The translations under genes were made by a program, and so were the position numbers. Shown one piece after another: positions 43,982 through 56,042 of a stretch of DNA of 64,000 nt; positions within the stretch are counted from its first letter, which is position 1; every line of letters begins with the position of its first letter. The DNA lies in the NCBI GenBank assembly GCA_001662425.1, contig BDDC01000234.1, positions 19,291 through 83,290 on the forward strand. The letters run 5' to 3'. The DNA comes from Chlamydomonas sphaeroides (lineage: Eukaryota > Chlorophyta > Chlorophyceae > Chlamydomonadales > Chlamydomonadaceae). The notes below the pieces were generated by a model. That model searched no databases. It saw only the letters and a program-made list of their open reading frames with translations, and was not told where the DNA came from.

Positions 43982-46122
43982 TTAATTGGACGCCGCGGCA
44001 CCTGCGGCGGCAGGCAGCGGGGGAAAGCGCCAGGCAGGGCACGCGTCAGCCACCGCTGTACCTTACTAATGACTTCCACGCTGGTTCAAAAGTGAATGAC
44101 ATGTCGACGCCAGGTCTCACGGACGCAGCTCGCCGCAGCAAGCCACAGTCGAACCGTACCGCACCCAGCACGCAGCCCCCTGCCCTGCGGCGGCACTCAC
44201 TCCGCTTGCGCGCCCCTGTGCGCTTGCGCGGCACGAGCTGGAAGACCTGCTCCGTCGTGGGCGACACCGGGTTGCACAGCTCCAGCCGCACCTGCGAAGC
44301 GACACACACAGGCAAGAGGTGCAGTCACAGCGAGCCACCAAGCGCCGGGCCGGCCGGCGCTGTAGGGCCACCGCCCAGTCCCGCCTGCCGCGCAACCTGC
44401 TCCGCGCCCCGCCCGCAGCCCCCGGCGCCGGCCTCACGTGCGCGCCCTCCCTGATGTTGGCGGCCGTCATGCACAGCTCCTTGCTGACCAGCTTGGAGTA
44501 GCCGGTGCCGTAGGGCCTGTCGCCGCCGCCCAGGATGGCCGACAGGTCGCCGGCGTCCACCTGGGGCCGGGCGGGGCGGGCGGGGCCACGCGGGGCAACG
44601 GGCCGGGTGGCGCAGGCGCGTGCGCATCAGACACAGGCCAGTCCAGGCTGGGACGTGGAAAACTGATAAGCTTTAGTCGGCAGCACTAACTGCAACCTTC
44701 CTCACTCCATCCGTGTGCCTTTCAGCCTGGTACCCATCGCCCTCGCTGCCGCTTCTCCCTGCGCACCTCGCCAGCAAGCGGCGACATGTCGGGCTGGGGC
44801 CGGTCCGGCCCCAGCGTGAGCAGCGAGAACGCCATCTTGCGCGCCGACATGGGCAGGTGCGAGATGGAGGGCGCGCCTGCGGGCGGGGAGGCAGCGGGGC
44901 GCTTTACAGACGGCTGCTGACCAGCGGCCGGCCCTGAGCTGCCGTCCCTGCTCAGCGCTGCCTCTGCGGCCCACACCCGCCCCCCGCCGCTCACGCACCC
45001 GCGTTGTCCACGAACACCCAGCTGTGGTACTTGAGCTCCAGCTCCGCCTGTAGGTCCACCTCGGGCATGGCTGAGTCCAGAGAGGGGTTGTTCATGCAGG
45101 TGCCCCAGCCAATGTGGAAGGGGCCCCAGCCCGACGCGTCCACCGCCGTGAGCGGCAGCGGGTTGGGCGCCTGGAACTGGCCCTGCGGCAGCATGGTCGC
45201 CGGGTCGTAGCCGTAGCGCAGGTAGGGCGCGTACTCAAACGTGTACGGCTCGAACCTGGGGGAAGGGAGGCAAGCAGGCACCAGAGCGACCTTCGATAGG
45301 GTCCCGAAGGAGGAGCGCAGCCAGCGGGGGCGAAGAGGCCCAGCGGCATAGCGGGCGCATACCGCTGCAGCAGCTCCAGTTAGCCCGAGTCCGAGCCCTT
45401 AAGGCCCACCAGTCCATCTCCCCCTCGTCCTCCGCGTCGCGATCCGACAGCGGCTGCACCTCCGCGCCCGCTGCCCGGTCCGGGTTGTTGATGTAGTACT
45501 CGGAGCCGGTCACGCCAAACACCGGGTGGCCGACCGTGTACGACGCGTTGACGCCGTACACGCACACGCGGTTGTCGGTGGGCGGCTTTAGGAAGCCGGT
45601 GCGGTAGTTGACGCCCGAGTTAAAGTAGAAGCGGCCGAGCACGGACTCGGCAATAAAGGTGTCGTCGGCGCCCTCCTTGCAGGGCAGCAGCACCAGCCGC
45701 GGCGCGCCGCGCTCCTCCACCTCCTCAGCAGTGGTGGGCGGCAGGCCACTGCGCCTGCGCGCCTCCTCCACGGGCCCCGTGATTACGCCATCCTCGGTGG
45801 CGAGATGCGCTCGGAACACGCAGAGGCTGGGATTGATGATGGGCCGAATGGTGAAGCGGTTGGGCACGCCGCGAACGGTCGTGATCTCTGCGAGCGAAAC
45901 CGGGTGGCGGGGGCGGGCGCAGCGTCCCGTTCGTCAGTTGAGGGTTCGGGGCAACGGCGTGGGGGGCTCCTGGGGAAGGCTGGCTGGCGCGGGGTTGACG
46001 TGCGGTGAGTTGCCGCTGTTCTGCCCAGTTGGTCCCCGTCTGACGAGCCGTGCACTGCGCGGAAGCTGAGTAGTACGGAGCCCCTCCCGACCCCGTGGCA
46101 GCTGCCGAAGGGCTGCTGCCAT
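43982..46122 (-). CDS. Unrecognised conserved-looking protein
   Basis: I do not recognise the family. Six exons are well phased on the minus strand: 45887-45410, 45255-44999, 44876-44767, 44560-44438, 44291-44201 and a 20-nt last exon 44001-43982. Exon 1 is tentative: ATG at 46122 with a donor after 16 codons (GTACTA) gives about 374 residues and an Arg-rich leader (MAAALRQLPRGREGL) that could target an organelle; other donors in the same frame also fit. Dense aromatic and Gly motifs argue for a real folded domain: RFTIRPIINPSLCVFRAHL, RFYFNSGVNYRTGF, NRVCVYGVNASYTVGHPVFG, FEPYTFEYAPYLRYGYDP, GWGPFHIGWGTCMNNP. The C-terminus is basic (RKRTGARKRS). No membrane segment is obvious. Reading straight through 45375-45410 suggests a frameshift, but splicing at 45410/45255 removes it. 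Confidence 0.6.
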
Positions 46123-47278
46123 ACGAAGGATGCCGCTGTTCGCATTGAGCTGTAGCCTTGCGTGGGGATGGTAGAATACCGCGTCTACGATAGGTGCCGG
46201 CGCAGAGTGTCCTCGCTGCCCGGTACCTCGGGGTGGATGGCCCCAGCGTGGATGGCTTCTCCGCGCTGGCAGGCGCGGGACGCCCCGCAGTGTGCACAAC
46301 CGCGACGCCGTGTCCACGCAATAGACTGGCTCACCCTGTAGTTGCCGACCACGCGAATGCAACACGCCTTGCCCTGGGTGTGCCTGCTGCAAGGTCCGGG
46401 GCATTCGCTTAATGTGCGAATGCTGCTCGCTTGGGGTGGGAGACTCAGGTTCTCACCTCCTCCAACGCCCAGGACGCCTCACTTAAGGACCCGACATCGC
46501 CCAGGTCAAAGCCCAGTCCTTGAGTCATAAAACAGACGAGGGCTACAAGTACGCTACTTGCAAGGCGCGCTAGCATTCTTGGTCGACTTGTTGGTACAAG
46601 GGACTAGGCACGCATCGGCAAGTGAGCACGGAGCGCTGCGTCACACGCGCCTAGTGAGCAAGATGTTTGAACGATGCAACGCTCGAGAGCCCTGGAGTTG
46701 GTCGCGTAATTGTGTCCGTGAACTGAAGCTGCAGAACAACACGTAACTGGCACCTTAGTTGCCTTGACTTATCCCATAACACAAACGCTATGCTGTTGGC
46801 GTAAGCACCTAAGCGTCGAGAGCCGTCCTGACGCGCAGCGGCCGAGCGCCCGCCATCGTCGACGTGGCCACATGCCAAAGCTGTGCGCCAGGCTTACCTC
46901 CTATTCTTATCGCCATGCACCTGGTAGCTGATGTCAGGGTGACGGAACGTTTCGTTGTCAACAGACCCGTGGTTCGTTGCCTGTCTCGTGCTGGCTCGTG
47001 CCAGCCCGTGCCCTCTCGTGCCAACCCCCGCGCTTGGCCGCAACCTGGCCTGCACTTACTGGGCTGTGGAACTGCAGACCCATGAAAGACGACCCCTCTT
47101 GCCTTTAGTCGTCTTGGAACCCAGGCATAGGGAGCAGGGGTGACCCCTGATTGGGAGAGGGGTTCCGGGTACGGCACGCGCCCGGCGCGGGAAGCCTTTC
47201 CTTGCGACGCACAATCGCAGACGCCTGCCGCAGTGCCTGCATGCCAATTTGAATTGCTGTCGTAATCGCTCCATCGTG
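46123..47278. other. Divergent intergenic between the unknown gene and the J-protein gene
   Basis: This 1.16 kb should contain both promoters and perhaps a missed first exon of the minus-strand gene. CTCGTGCC-like short repeats occur at 46985-47030. No other exon is supported. Confidence 0.5.
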
Positions 47279-50178
47279 ATGACGAACAGCGAGTGCCTCT
47301 ATGAGGTGTGCAATTTGCGACATACCGAGCTTCTCAGACCCTGCGACGCAGTCATGACATCACATTCTCACATGGCACTGGACGTGTCGCGCGCAGGTGC
47401 TTGGCGTCGCCAAGGATGCGTCGCAGGCGGACATTAAGAAGGCCTACCGCCAGCGCGCGCTGCAGCTTCATCCGGACAAGAACCCCGGCAATGAGGTATT
47501 GCGATGGTTCTTCTGAATATCGCTGACGGGAATGTGTCCTGGCAGAAACACGCGAAACATGCCTTGGCATGCCCCCAGGACGCCCTAGCCAAGTTCCAGC
47601 TACTGCAGAAGGTCTACGCAATCCTCGGCGATGAAGAGAAGTGAGCCTCGGGATGCTGTGTCTTTTGGAAAGCGCGCCCGCAATTCAAGGGAGCCCTCTG
47701 CGCGCGGTTGGGCTGGGGCGCCGCGCGCCGGAACCCTGCCCGGGAGCAGCCACCTTTCCCGCAACGCCCATACTCATGCGCCCCCGCCCTGCCGCCCTGC
47801 AGGCGCAAGGTATACGACACGACTGGCGTCACCGATGACGATGACCTGGCGGGCGCTGGCTTCGACGGACTGGTCGACTACTTCCGGGCCATGTTCGGAA
47901 TCAAGACGGACGACATTGACGACTTCACGGTAGGACGCCGCAAGACCACGCCAATGGGTCGCATCCGCGCCTAGTCGCACCCCTGCAGCTCCACAGCACG
48001 CCCTGGTCTGTACCCTCCTGACGCGCCCACTTTCATCTGCTACGCCCTGCACCGCTTCGCCCTGCTCCCCGACGCAGGCGCGCTTCCAGGGCTCCGCCGA
48101 GGAGCGGTCCGACCTGCTGCGCTACTACGGCCAGTTCGGGGGCCGCATGGACAAGGTGTTTGACCACCTCATGTGCTCCGACCCGGACCTGGACGCGCAC
48201 CGCCTGATGGATGTGCTGGAGGAGGCAATCGCCGAGGGTGGGTTGGCCGCATGGGGGCGCCTTGGGTGCGGGCTGTGAGCGGCGCTGACCGAGCAGCAGC
48301 GGGGCACCGGGCGGCAGCATGCCGTGCACTTGCGGCGTGGCCACCATACCCGCAGCTATGGTGCTCTCGGCTGATGCCGCGTTGGCAGCCGCTGCGTGCA
48401 GCCGTTGCCAGCGCGGACAGGTGCCGTGTGTCAGCCGCTCACCTGCGCAGCATGCAAAACTTCAGTTAGGGACAGAAAACCACAAGCTGCACACTGGGGC
48501 AGCTCAGCCCAGACGCGGCCCACTCGCGGCGGCGCACACGCTCATCGGTGATGGCATTGCCCTGCTGCGCCCGCCCAGGCGAGGTGCCCCGCTACAAGCC
48601 CTTCACGTCCTGGGCCAGGCAGGTGGCGGCCAGGCCGCGGCCGCCGGCCAGGCCCAGGTCCGCGGGGGGAGGGTCGGCGGCGGCGGGTGGCGCCGGCGGG
48701 CGGGGTGGCGGCGGCCCCAGCAACGCGCTGGTCGCCGCCATCCAGGCCAAGGTGGGTCATGTAGGGGGAAGGAAGAAACGCGCAGCAGCGGCACCGCGGC
48801 TGGGCTGCGGGAGGTGCGGCGCATTCCTGGCTCATGGCTGCGGGCGCTGCCTGCGGGGTGGTGTGTCCGCTAGTCTGGGGCCTGTGCCTGGCTCCGGTGG
48901 GCGCCACACGCACCCTCCGTCACTGTGCCCCCTGCACGGGGTGCCTGGCTCCCGACTCCCGGTGCCCTCCTGCCCCGCAGCGTGCCGCGGCTGCCGACCA
49001 GCTGTTTGACGCTCTGGCAGCCAAGTATGGTGGCGCGGGCGCCAAGGGCAAGGGGAAGGGCAAAGGCAAGGCAGCTGCGGCTGAGGTGCGTCGCTGTGGC
49101 TGGGCGGGCAGCCGGGGTGCGGCTGGGCGGATGGGTTAGCGGTCCCGCTGAGGGAACATGGTCATTTCCTCGTCGCCACACACGACAAAGCGTTCAGGCA
49201 ACCCCACGTGTCCTTGCGCCACGCTTGCTGCCCCGGCGACCTCTGCCTGCCATATTGCCCCCAACGCAGCCGCCGGAGCCCACGGACGAGGAGTGGGAGG
49301 CAGCGCAGCGGCGGCTAGACAAGCGCCGGGGCAGCGCCGCGCAGGCCAGCGGCAGCGGCAAGGGCAGTGGCAAGGACAAGGCCGCGGGCAAGGGCAAGGG
49401 CAAGCGGGCGCCGGTCTCGGACAGCGAGGAGGACAGCGAGGAGGAATCGGAGTGGGAGGAGCTTGACGCGGACGCGGACGACGTCCGGCAAGAGCAGCAA
49501 GCCAAGCAGGCGCGCGGCGGCAAGAAAGCCGAGGCCAAGGCCGGAGCCAAGGGCGGTGGCAAGAAGGGCGGCGAGGAGGAGGACGAAGATGACGATGACG
49601 ACGACGACAGCGATGCGGGCGGCAAGGCTTCTGGGGGGCGGCCGCTCAAGGCCAAGCCGGCCGCGGCGCAGAAGGCGGGCGGTGACGACGTCAGCAAAAA
49701 GGACCGAGGTACGGCCGTGGCTGGGGCTAGCGCGGGTGGAGAGCTAGCAGCCTGGCCTTTTCGCGGTCGCGCTCAGTGAGGCCTCCGCGACGTGGGTGGC
49801 CCCACTGTGCCTGGGCCTGAGCTCGGGCATGGAGTGGAGATGGGGCTGCCGGACGTCAGGGGCCAGCGGCCCGGCGCATTGCGCATCCGGACACGCGCCC
49901 CGCCGGGCTTGTGGGGGAGGGGATCGACGTTGCTGCGAAGACCTGACGCGCGCTTGCCGCTGCCCCGCCCCCTGCGTCAAACCCGGAAACGTCCCGCGGC
50001 GGAGGCAGCATCGGCCAAGGCCGGCGGCAAGGCGTCGCAGCGGAGAGCTGGTGAGAAGGAGAACGAGGCGGCGGAGGCGGCGGGCGGCAAGGGGTCGGGC
50101 AAGGAGAAGCGGCGGCAGGCGCAGGAGGAGGGCGGGCGGGGGAAGCCGGCCAAGAAGGCCAATCGCGCAGAGGCGTGA
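47279..50178 (+). CDS. DNAJC9-like J-domain protein
   Basis: Nine exons: 47279-47305, 47397-47495, 47579-47640, 47803-47929, 48078-48237, 48579-48751, 48981-49085, 49270-49708, 50009-50178; 453 residues. The J domain opens at once (MTNSECLYEVLGVAKDASQADIKKAYRQ) and contains HPD (34-36), so it should stimulate an Hsp70 ATPase. The sequence after it (KVYDTTGVTDDDD, DYFRAMFGIKTDDIDDF, DLLRYYGQFGGRMDKVFDHLM) matches the DNAJC9 group, known in animals as a histone co-chaperone. It is longer than the roughly 260-residue human protein because of a C-terminal tail of alternating acidic (SDSEEDSEEESEWEEL) and Lys/Gly-rich stretches with nuclear-localisation character. The first exon is 27 nt. The last intron's acceptor (GGAGGCAG at 50008) was chosen by phase and is less sure. 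TGTAA follows at 50414. Confidence 0.89.
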
Positions 50179-51734
50179 GTGCATCGTTGGGGTGTCGGAG
50201 GCAAGACCGTATGCTGGGATACTCGCATGAATGCCATGTGCTTTGGGGGATTCCCAGGTGGCACTCTGCAATTGGAACAGGGTCCGGCGCTTGGGGCAGG
50301 GGGACGTGAGCGCGTGGCGCGTTCATGGTGGGTGCGTCAGGTTGTTGTGCTGGCTGCGCACGGACACCATGATGCGTTGACCATGATGTACGGACACCAT
50401 GATGCGTTGGCTGTGTAAGTGCGGTGCAGGCATGCTGCGGGGCCAGCCCTCGGGGTGAGGCCTCCCCTTACCCCCCTTACCCCGGCCTAGCCAACGGCAC
50501 CCAATGCGGTGCACGCATCGAGCCAGGTACCAGCCCAGCCAGTGCCATCTCGAGCGCCTTCAACTGTATCAAGACGCTAAGCGGTCAAATCTTGGAGTCC
50601 CCGGGTTATCAGCACTGGCGGTTGTCTCAGGTATCAATGACTACTACACTGGTTCTTAAGCAACAGCGCCTTCTAGCCTACCTCTGCAATCCGCTGGGCA
50701 GCTGCTGGTGAAGGGCCCAGGGGTTGCGTGCCAGACGAGTGCCGGCACGTAGAGCGCTGTTTGAGACGGCGCTTACTCAACCCCTTGAACTGAGGTAGAC
50801 CAATTGGTGGGGGCGGCGGGCAGGCCTTGATGAAAGACTGACTCCAATAGCCCGCGGTGCCAGCAGGCAGACACTCGCCAGCGGCTCAGACGCTCCTCAG
50901 CGGCTTAGCACCTGCGAAGTGTTGCCCGCCCCGCCCCGCCCCGCCTCAGCTGTTGCGCGCAGCCGAACGGCCGGATGTAGCTTTCGCCCAGCTGCTACCC
51001 CTGACGTGGCAGGGGAGTGCTCAGTTGCACCAGCAGGCGACACACTGTCGGGCGACGTAGTGTGTCGTGACAACCCCCCCCCTACGCGTCCGGTGGCCGC
51101 CAGCCGCCGCAGCGGAGGCGTTGACAGCAGCCGCGGCGCAGAGGTCGACATTATACTGCCAGGCAAGCCGGAGACAGGTCAAGGTACGTCGAGGGCTCAA
51201 GATCCCACTGACACACACTGACGAACACCAAGGCGAGGGCTCGCCCAGGCCCTGCCCTTACCCTCACGCACGAATATTTCCCCCTTTAGGTTTAAGTGCG
51301 CGGCAAGTCTCTTAGCACTGCGCTTAGCGTGTCAAGCCGACGCATACCGCTTCTGGTTGCGACTGGATGGGGCGCCGATAATCATGGCAACGTGCGCGTC
51401 CCTACTCGCGGTTCTGCAACCCGTGGTGATCTCAAACGTTGCAGTTATGGATCAGCGTTGTGTGGGGCAGTTCGGACACCCGCGACCTCGTAGCACTTCT
51501 CCGTGCGCTGCGTGCTGTGTCCGAAGGGTCGCTCCTAGGGTTGCTCCATGCGCTTTCTGCATGGCCCGGCAATGGCCCCAACGCGTTGACCCTGCGTCAA
51601 AGCATCTAATGGACATACGCTGAAGCATACCAACATCAGGGCAACAACGCAGACGCAAGAGAACTTTGGAGGTATAGAAGCTTAACAGAGGCGCCCTACT
51701 CAACACTGCACGCTTGCCTGAAGCACCAGCAGAC
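50179..51734. other. Intergenic between J-protein and sphingomyelinase genes
   Basis: This 1.56 kb between two co-oriented genes has no recognisable exon. It contains the 3' UTR of the J-protein gene, a 19-bp direct repeat at 50361-50409 and the downstream promoter. Confidence 0.5.
50361..50409. repeat. Direct repeat, 2 x 19 bp
   Basis: CGGACACCATGATGCGTTG occurs at 50361-50379 and 50391-50409, separated by 11 bp, in the 3' flank of the J-protein gene. Confidence 0.95.
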
Positions 51735-54700
51735 ATGGCACCGCTCCAGGTCCTTACGCTCAACTGCTGGGGCCTATGGCTCGTCAGTAAGAAGCGATTC
51801 AACCGAATTTTGCACATAGCCGAGTTCCTTGCGAACGATTCCAAGGTCAAGCACGAACTCGTGAGTCGCTAGGTCTTAGGCAGACCCTTGGCGCTGGTAC
51901 CTACGCAGCGTTCGGCCGCCACGCACCCGCGCGTACGCCGGACACTTACCCCGCCATCGTGTCCTTACCCTTGCTGCCCTTCGCCTGGGTCCCCTTGCGC
52001 CCCCAGGACGTCGTGCTTCTGCAAGAGGTGTGGGTGGATGACGACGTCCGCATCCTCACCTCGGCGGCCAGCCAGGCCGGCCTCACGCATGCTATGCACT
52101 TCCGATCGGGCGTCTTCGGCAGCGGCTTGGTCACCCTGTCCCGGTAAGCGCACAGCCCCCGGCCCCCAGCCCACGCGTCTCCGCTGCCGTAGCTCCCTCC
52201 TGTATTGCTGTGTGTACCCGCTACATGCCGCTGAGCCCTGCGCCCCAACTACCGGTATGCCGCTGAGCCCTGCGCCCCAACTACGCCGCTGAGCCCTACC
52301 TTGCTCCCCGCCCGCCCCCGCAGACACCCCATCGTCGACGCCGCCTTCCACCAGTACATCGCAGCGGGTGCGGCCAGGGCGCAACCCACTGCACCCGCCA
52401 GCCCCGTGTTTTTCTGCGCAGCTCCCTCTCTGCCCAACGCTGCAGATGCAACCCGGGCTACGGAGCGTACATCCTAGCCGCCCACTGTTCCCAACCCCGT
52501 GTCCCCGCCCGCTCCCATCGTGTCCGTTCCAAGGCGACCCCGCCTCCATCCACTGCGGCGACTACCTAGCCGCCAAAGGTGTGTGTTGGACAGTGAGACT
52601 CGACCCGTCGGTGCAGGCGTCGCAGGCAAAGGCGCTCTGGGCGGCTCGCCAGAGGTGTCTCTGCAACCCCGTCGGTTGGTGTACCAGGCACGGCGGCTGC
52701 GCCAGGGGCCAGTCCCATTGCCCTTCGGGCGGCCTCCTCACCCGCAACAGCGCCCTCAGGGCCCCCGTCGGCGCACGGCGCACGCCGCCCTGCAGCTCCG
52801 CCTGCGCACCCACGCCGCCCTGCTGTCCCTCTCCCCCCCTGGCCCCAGGCGTTGGCTGGGTGCGCCTGGCGGTGCCCGGCGGCACCCTGGACGTGTTCAA
52901 CACCCACCTGCACGCCAACTACGACCACAGCCGCCAGCGCCTGCCCGGCACGCCGGCGCCGGCCGAGGGCGTGCCGCAGCCGCCCAGCGACGACTTTGCG
53001 GCCTTCCGCGTGGCGCAGGTGGGGTTGTGCCGGGAAGGGGGCAGGCGGCGGAGGGTGGGGTAGCGGAGGGTGGGAGTGGCGGGCTGGCGCCTGGGTGCTG
53101 GAGGTACCGCAAATGGGGTTGTGGGAGGTGACTGTAGCAGGGAAATGGAGGAGGGTGCTGACGAGACGGCTAGCTGGCGCTGGGGCGTGGCCCCTGGGCC
53201 GAGCGGTGGACGGACTGGCGGGTTGCAGGCCTGGAACGAGCGGGCGACGGGCAAGCAGCCCCTTGGTTGCGCCCAGACCGGCAACCCCACCGGTCCTGGC
53301 TGGCATCAAGGCACCTCGTACCGGCAGCTGAGACTGGCCTTGGCCCGGCGGCCTGCCCGGTGCCAGCAAGTTGCCCTCCCTGACAGTCTGCATGCCCCTA
53401 AGAGAGCCCGAGCGCTGGGCTGCTGCCGGGTGCCAGCACGCTGTCCTCGCGACATGCTCGCCTCGCAGACAGCCCTGGGCTGCTTGCAGGGCGCTGGGCT
53501 GCTGGCAGAGCGCTGGGCTGCTGGCAATACGATGCCCGCCAGCACGCTGACCTCGCCCCGGTCATGCCCCTGGGTCTGCTCCTCCTGCCCGCCAGGTGCT
53601 GGAGCTGTCCCGCTTCGTGGCCTCCACCTCGGCGTCAAGCGGCCCCGGCTCGCTGGGCTGCGTGCTGGGCGGCGACCTCAATTGCGGCCCCGACACCATG
53701 GAGGCGGCGCTGCTGCGGGTGCGGGAGGGTGGCTGAGGGCCGCGGGGTTGGGGGACAGAGGGGCAACGGCGCGGCGGCAGGCTGCACGCCGGCAGCTGTG
53801 CGCCTGAGCTCAAGCTCAGCCGGCACCTCGGGCGTGCTGAGGGCCATGGATGAACACGGGGGCTCGCGCCCGGCGGCGTAGCGCTGCAGCACGGCGCTCC
53901 CACGCTGTCGCCGCTGGCCTTGGTTGCTGACCCTGCCCTGCTCCCCCCCGCTGCTCCCCCTCCCTGACAGAGCCTACTGCCCGGCCTGCGCGACTCGTGG
54001 GTGGAGGCGCACGGCCCCGACGAGGCAGGCCACACCTGCAAGGCCGCGGGCAACACCTTCCAGCCCAGGCGCCAGGTGCGCGGGGGCGCCCCGCCGGCCA
54101 GAGCCGCGCCGGCCCCATGGGGCGACCTGCTGCGGGGCAGCTGCGCGCCGCCAGCAGGCGGGGTGCGCCGCTGCCGCCTTGGCTGCAGCAGCCCCCCACC
54201 TACCTAGCGTGGCTCGGGCCCCAGCAGTGCTGCCCCGGCGTGTGGGGCAGGGCGTCCTGGTGGTCGGGGGCCCTCTTGCCAAACGCACGACAGCCCGCGG
54301 GCCCCGCGCTGCTCTGCGCCTCATCCAGTACCCACGTCCTCCGCAGCCCCGCACCTCCGCGCCCCTGCTTCACGCGCCTGCCTCGCTCCCTGCCTCTCTG
54401 CCTCCCTCCGTCCCTGCCCTCAGAAGCCCAGCCGGATAGACTACGTGCTCACCTCGCTCAACGTGGCGAGCTGCGAGCTGGCGCTGCAGGTGGGGGGGGC
54501 GAGGGGGCGGCATGGGAGGGTACCGTACAGGTACGGGGGCTGGGGCCGGGTCAGCGGGCGTGGGCGCCGGTGGCGCTCGTGCGCGAGCGGCCTGGCGGTC
54601 ACGAGTGGCGGAGCGCGACACCCGGCGCTTGCGGCAGCGCCGGGCTCTCACAAGCTGCGGAGCGCCGCTCGCCTCGCCGTCCCCCCTCCGCACCGGTGCA

Positions 54701-55782
54701 CAGCGCTGCCGCCGCGCCCTCCGCCTCACCGCCGACCCCTCCTTCCCGCCTCTCCCCTCCCCCACCCCGCAGCTCACGCACGAGGGCCACTCCTACTCGG
54801 ACCACTTTGCGGTGCACGCGCGCCTCAAGCTGCCCTCCTCGCCGCCCGCCGCCTCGCCCTCGCCCGCCACCGCGCCGCCCTCCTCCGCCGCCGCCTCCCC
54901 CTCGGCCTCCCTGGAGCGGCGCGGCGCGCTGCTGGACGCCGCCGCCAACGTGCTGGGCGGCGGCATGCAGGTGGCGGGGCAGGCCAGCGTGGGCCACATA
55001 TCGTACGGCGTCATCATGGTGGTGCAGGTGGGGGCGGGAGGGGTGGGAAGCGTGGGAGGAAGGGGGCTTGGGTGGGTTTCGGCCAAAGGGCGCACGTTGT
55101 ACGAAGTGGAGTCAGTATGGTGGTGCAGGTGGGGGCGGGGCGCGAGGGGCTCAGATCTGTGAGGGCGTGCTGGGTTGAGCAGGGGGGACGCCGGACGGAA
55201 CATCGTCATAGCGGGCGCGGAGAGAGCAGCAGGGGAGGCGGCACGGAAGGAGGTTTCATCGCCGATCGGGAGGTTCCATCGCGGTGGTGTTGGGGAGCCA
55301 GGAGCGGGATGCGGCCAGGAAGATGCTGACGAGTCGACACAGTGGCGGCGGAGGAAGGAGCAGGGGAGGCGGCAGGAAGGGAGGTGCCATCGTCGAGAGC
55401 AGCAGCTCCAGCGGCCAGGGCGCGGCGGCGGCCGCCGAGCCTCACCGCAACCCGCCAGCGTTGCAGTCGGCCTCAGCCCTCCTCCTTTCCTCCCTCCCTC
55501 GCCCCTCAGGCCATAGGCTTCTGCTTCTTCGAGCAGATCATGGGCTGGCTGGGCAAGCCCATCAACCCCTACCTGCGCTTCACGGTGCCGCTGGCCATTG
55601 TGCTGCTGTCGCTGGCAGCCGCCGTGTTCACGGTCATGGGCCTGGTGGCGGACGTGGGGCAGACGCGCGCTCTGCAGCAGGCGCTGCAGCAGGCGCAGGT
55701 GGCGGCGGCGGCGGCGCGCGGCGGGGCGGCGGCTGAGGGCGGCAGCAAGGAGGGCAAGGGCAAGGGCGGCAAGGGGAAATAA
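51735..55782 (+). CDS. Neutral sphingomyelinase-type phosphodiesterase
   Basis: Ten exons: 51735-51860, 52007-52143, 52324-52367, 52534-52578, 52849-53018, 53596-53718, 53971-54075, 54424-54489, 54773-55027, 55510-55782; 447 residues. It belongs to the endonuclease/exonuclease/phosphatase superfamily and should cleave sphingomyelin-like lipids to ceramide. Visible catalytic elements are LTLNCWGL (Asn10), LLQEVW (Glu49), FNTHLHANY (His137, Asn141), GGDLNCGPD (Asp201, Asn203) and SDHF (281-284). A single hydrophobic helix near the C-terminus (about 381-404, FTVPLAIVLLSLAAAVFTVM) followed by a Lys/Gly tail fits the membrane anchor of SMPD2-type enzymes. The actual lipid may be a plant-type sphingophospholipid such as inositolphosphoceramide; the sequence does not decide. 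Intron 3 ends in AAG. Exons 3 and 4 are 44-45 nt. Confidence 0.92.
52225..52298. repeat. Intronic tandem repeat, 32-bp period
   Basis: A 28-nt string is identical at 52225-52252 and 52257-52284, followed by a partial third copy, in intron 2 of the sphingomyelinase gene. Confidence 0.9.
53410..53524. repeat. Intronic GCGCTGGGCTGCTG repeats
   Basis: Near-identical 14-16 nt strings lie at about 53410, 53490 and 53509 within the long intron 5 of the sphingomyelinase gene. They look like local slippage or duplication. Confidence 0.8.
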
Positions 55783-56042
55783 GGGTTTTGTGGGCGGCTT
55801 GGCTGAGGGGCTGTGAAACGAACGAGGAAATATGCGCGCTGGATGATGCTTGCATAGCATTGGACTGAGGTACCATGCAGACGGAGTATGGTGATGCTGC
55901 TATGAATGGGGGACAGATGGTGGTGGAATGGTGCTCGGGGCGGCACAGGGTTAGTGCCACATGGACGGGATGTTGCCTAAGCAAAAACGCCCACGATTAC
56001 GAAAACCCGTATTGCATGTAAACGACACACGGCTTGGCAAAG
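55783..56042. other. Short intergenic between sphingomyelinase and VDE-related genes
   Basis: This is 260 bp between co-oriented genes. It should contain the 3' UTR of the first (a TGTAA word sits near 56016) and the promoter of the next, so it is tight for both. Confidence 0.5.

Noticed and set aside
45370..45410. Apparent frameshift in the unrecognised gene (a run that would read ...ELLQR before FEPYTF)
   Set aside because: Splicing from the GTGGGC donor at 45409 to the acceptor at 45256 joins the flanking frames in phase, so no lesion is needed.
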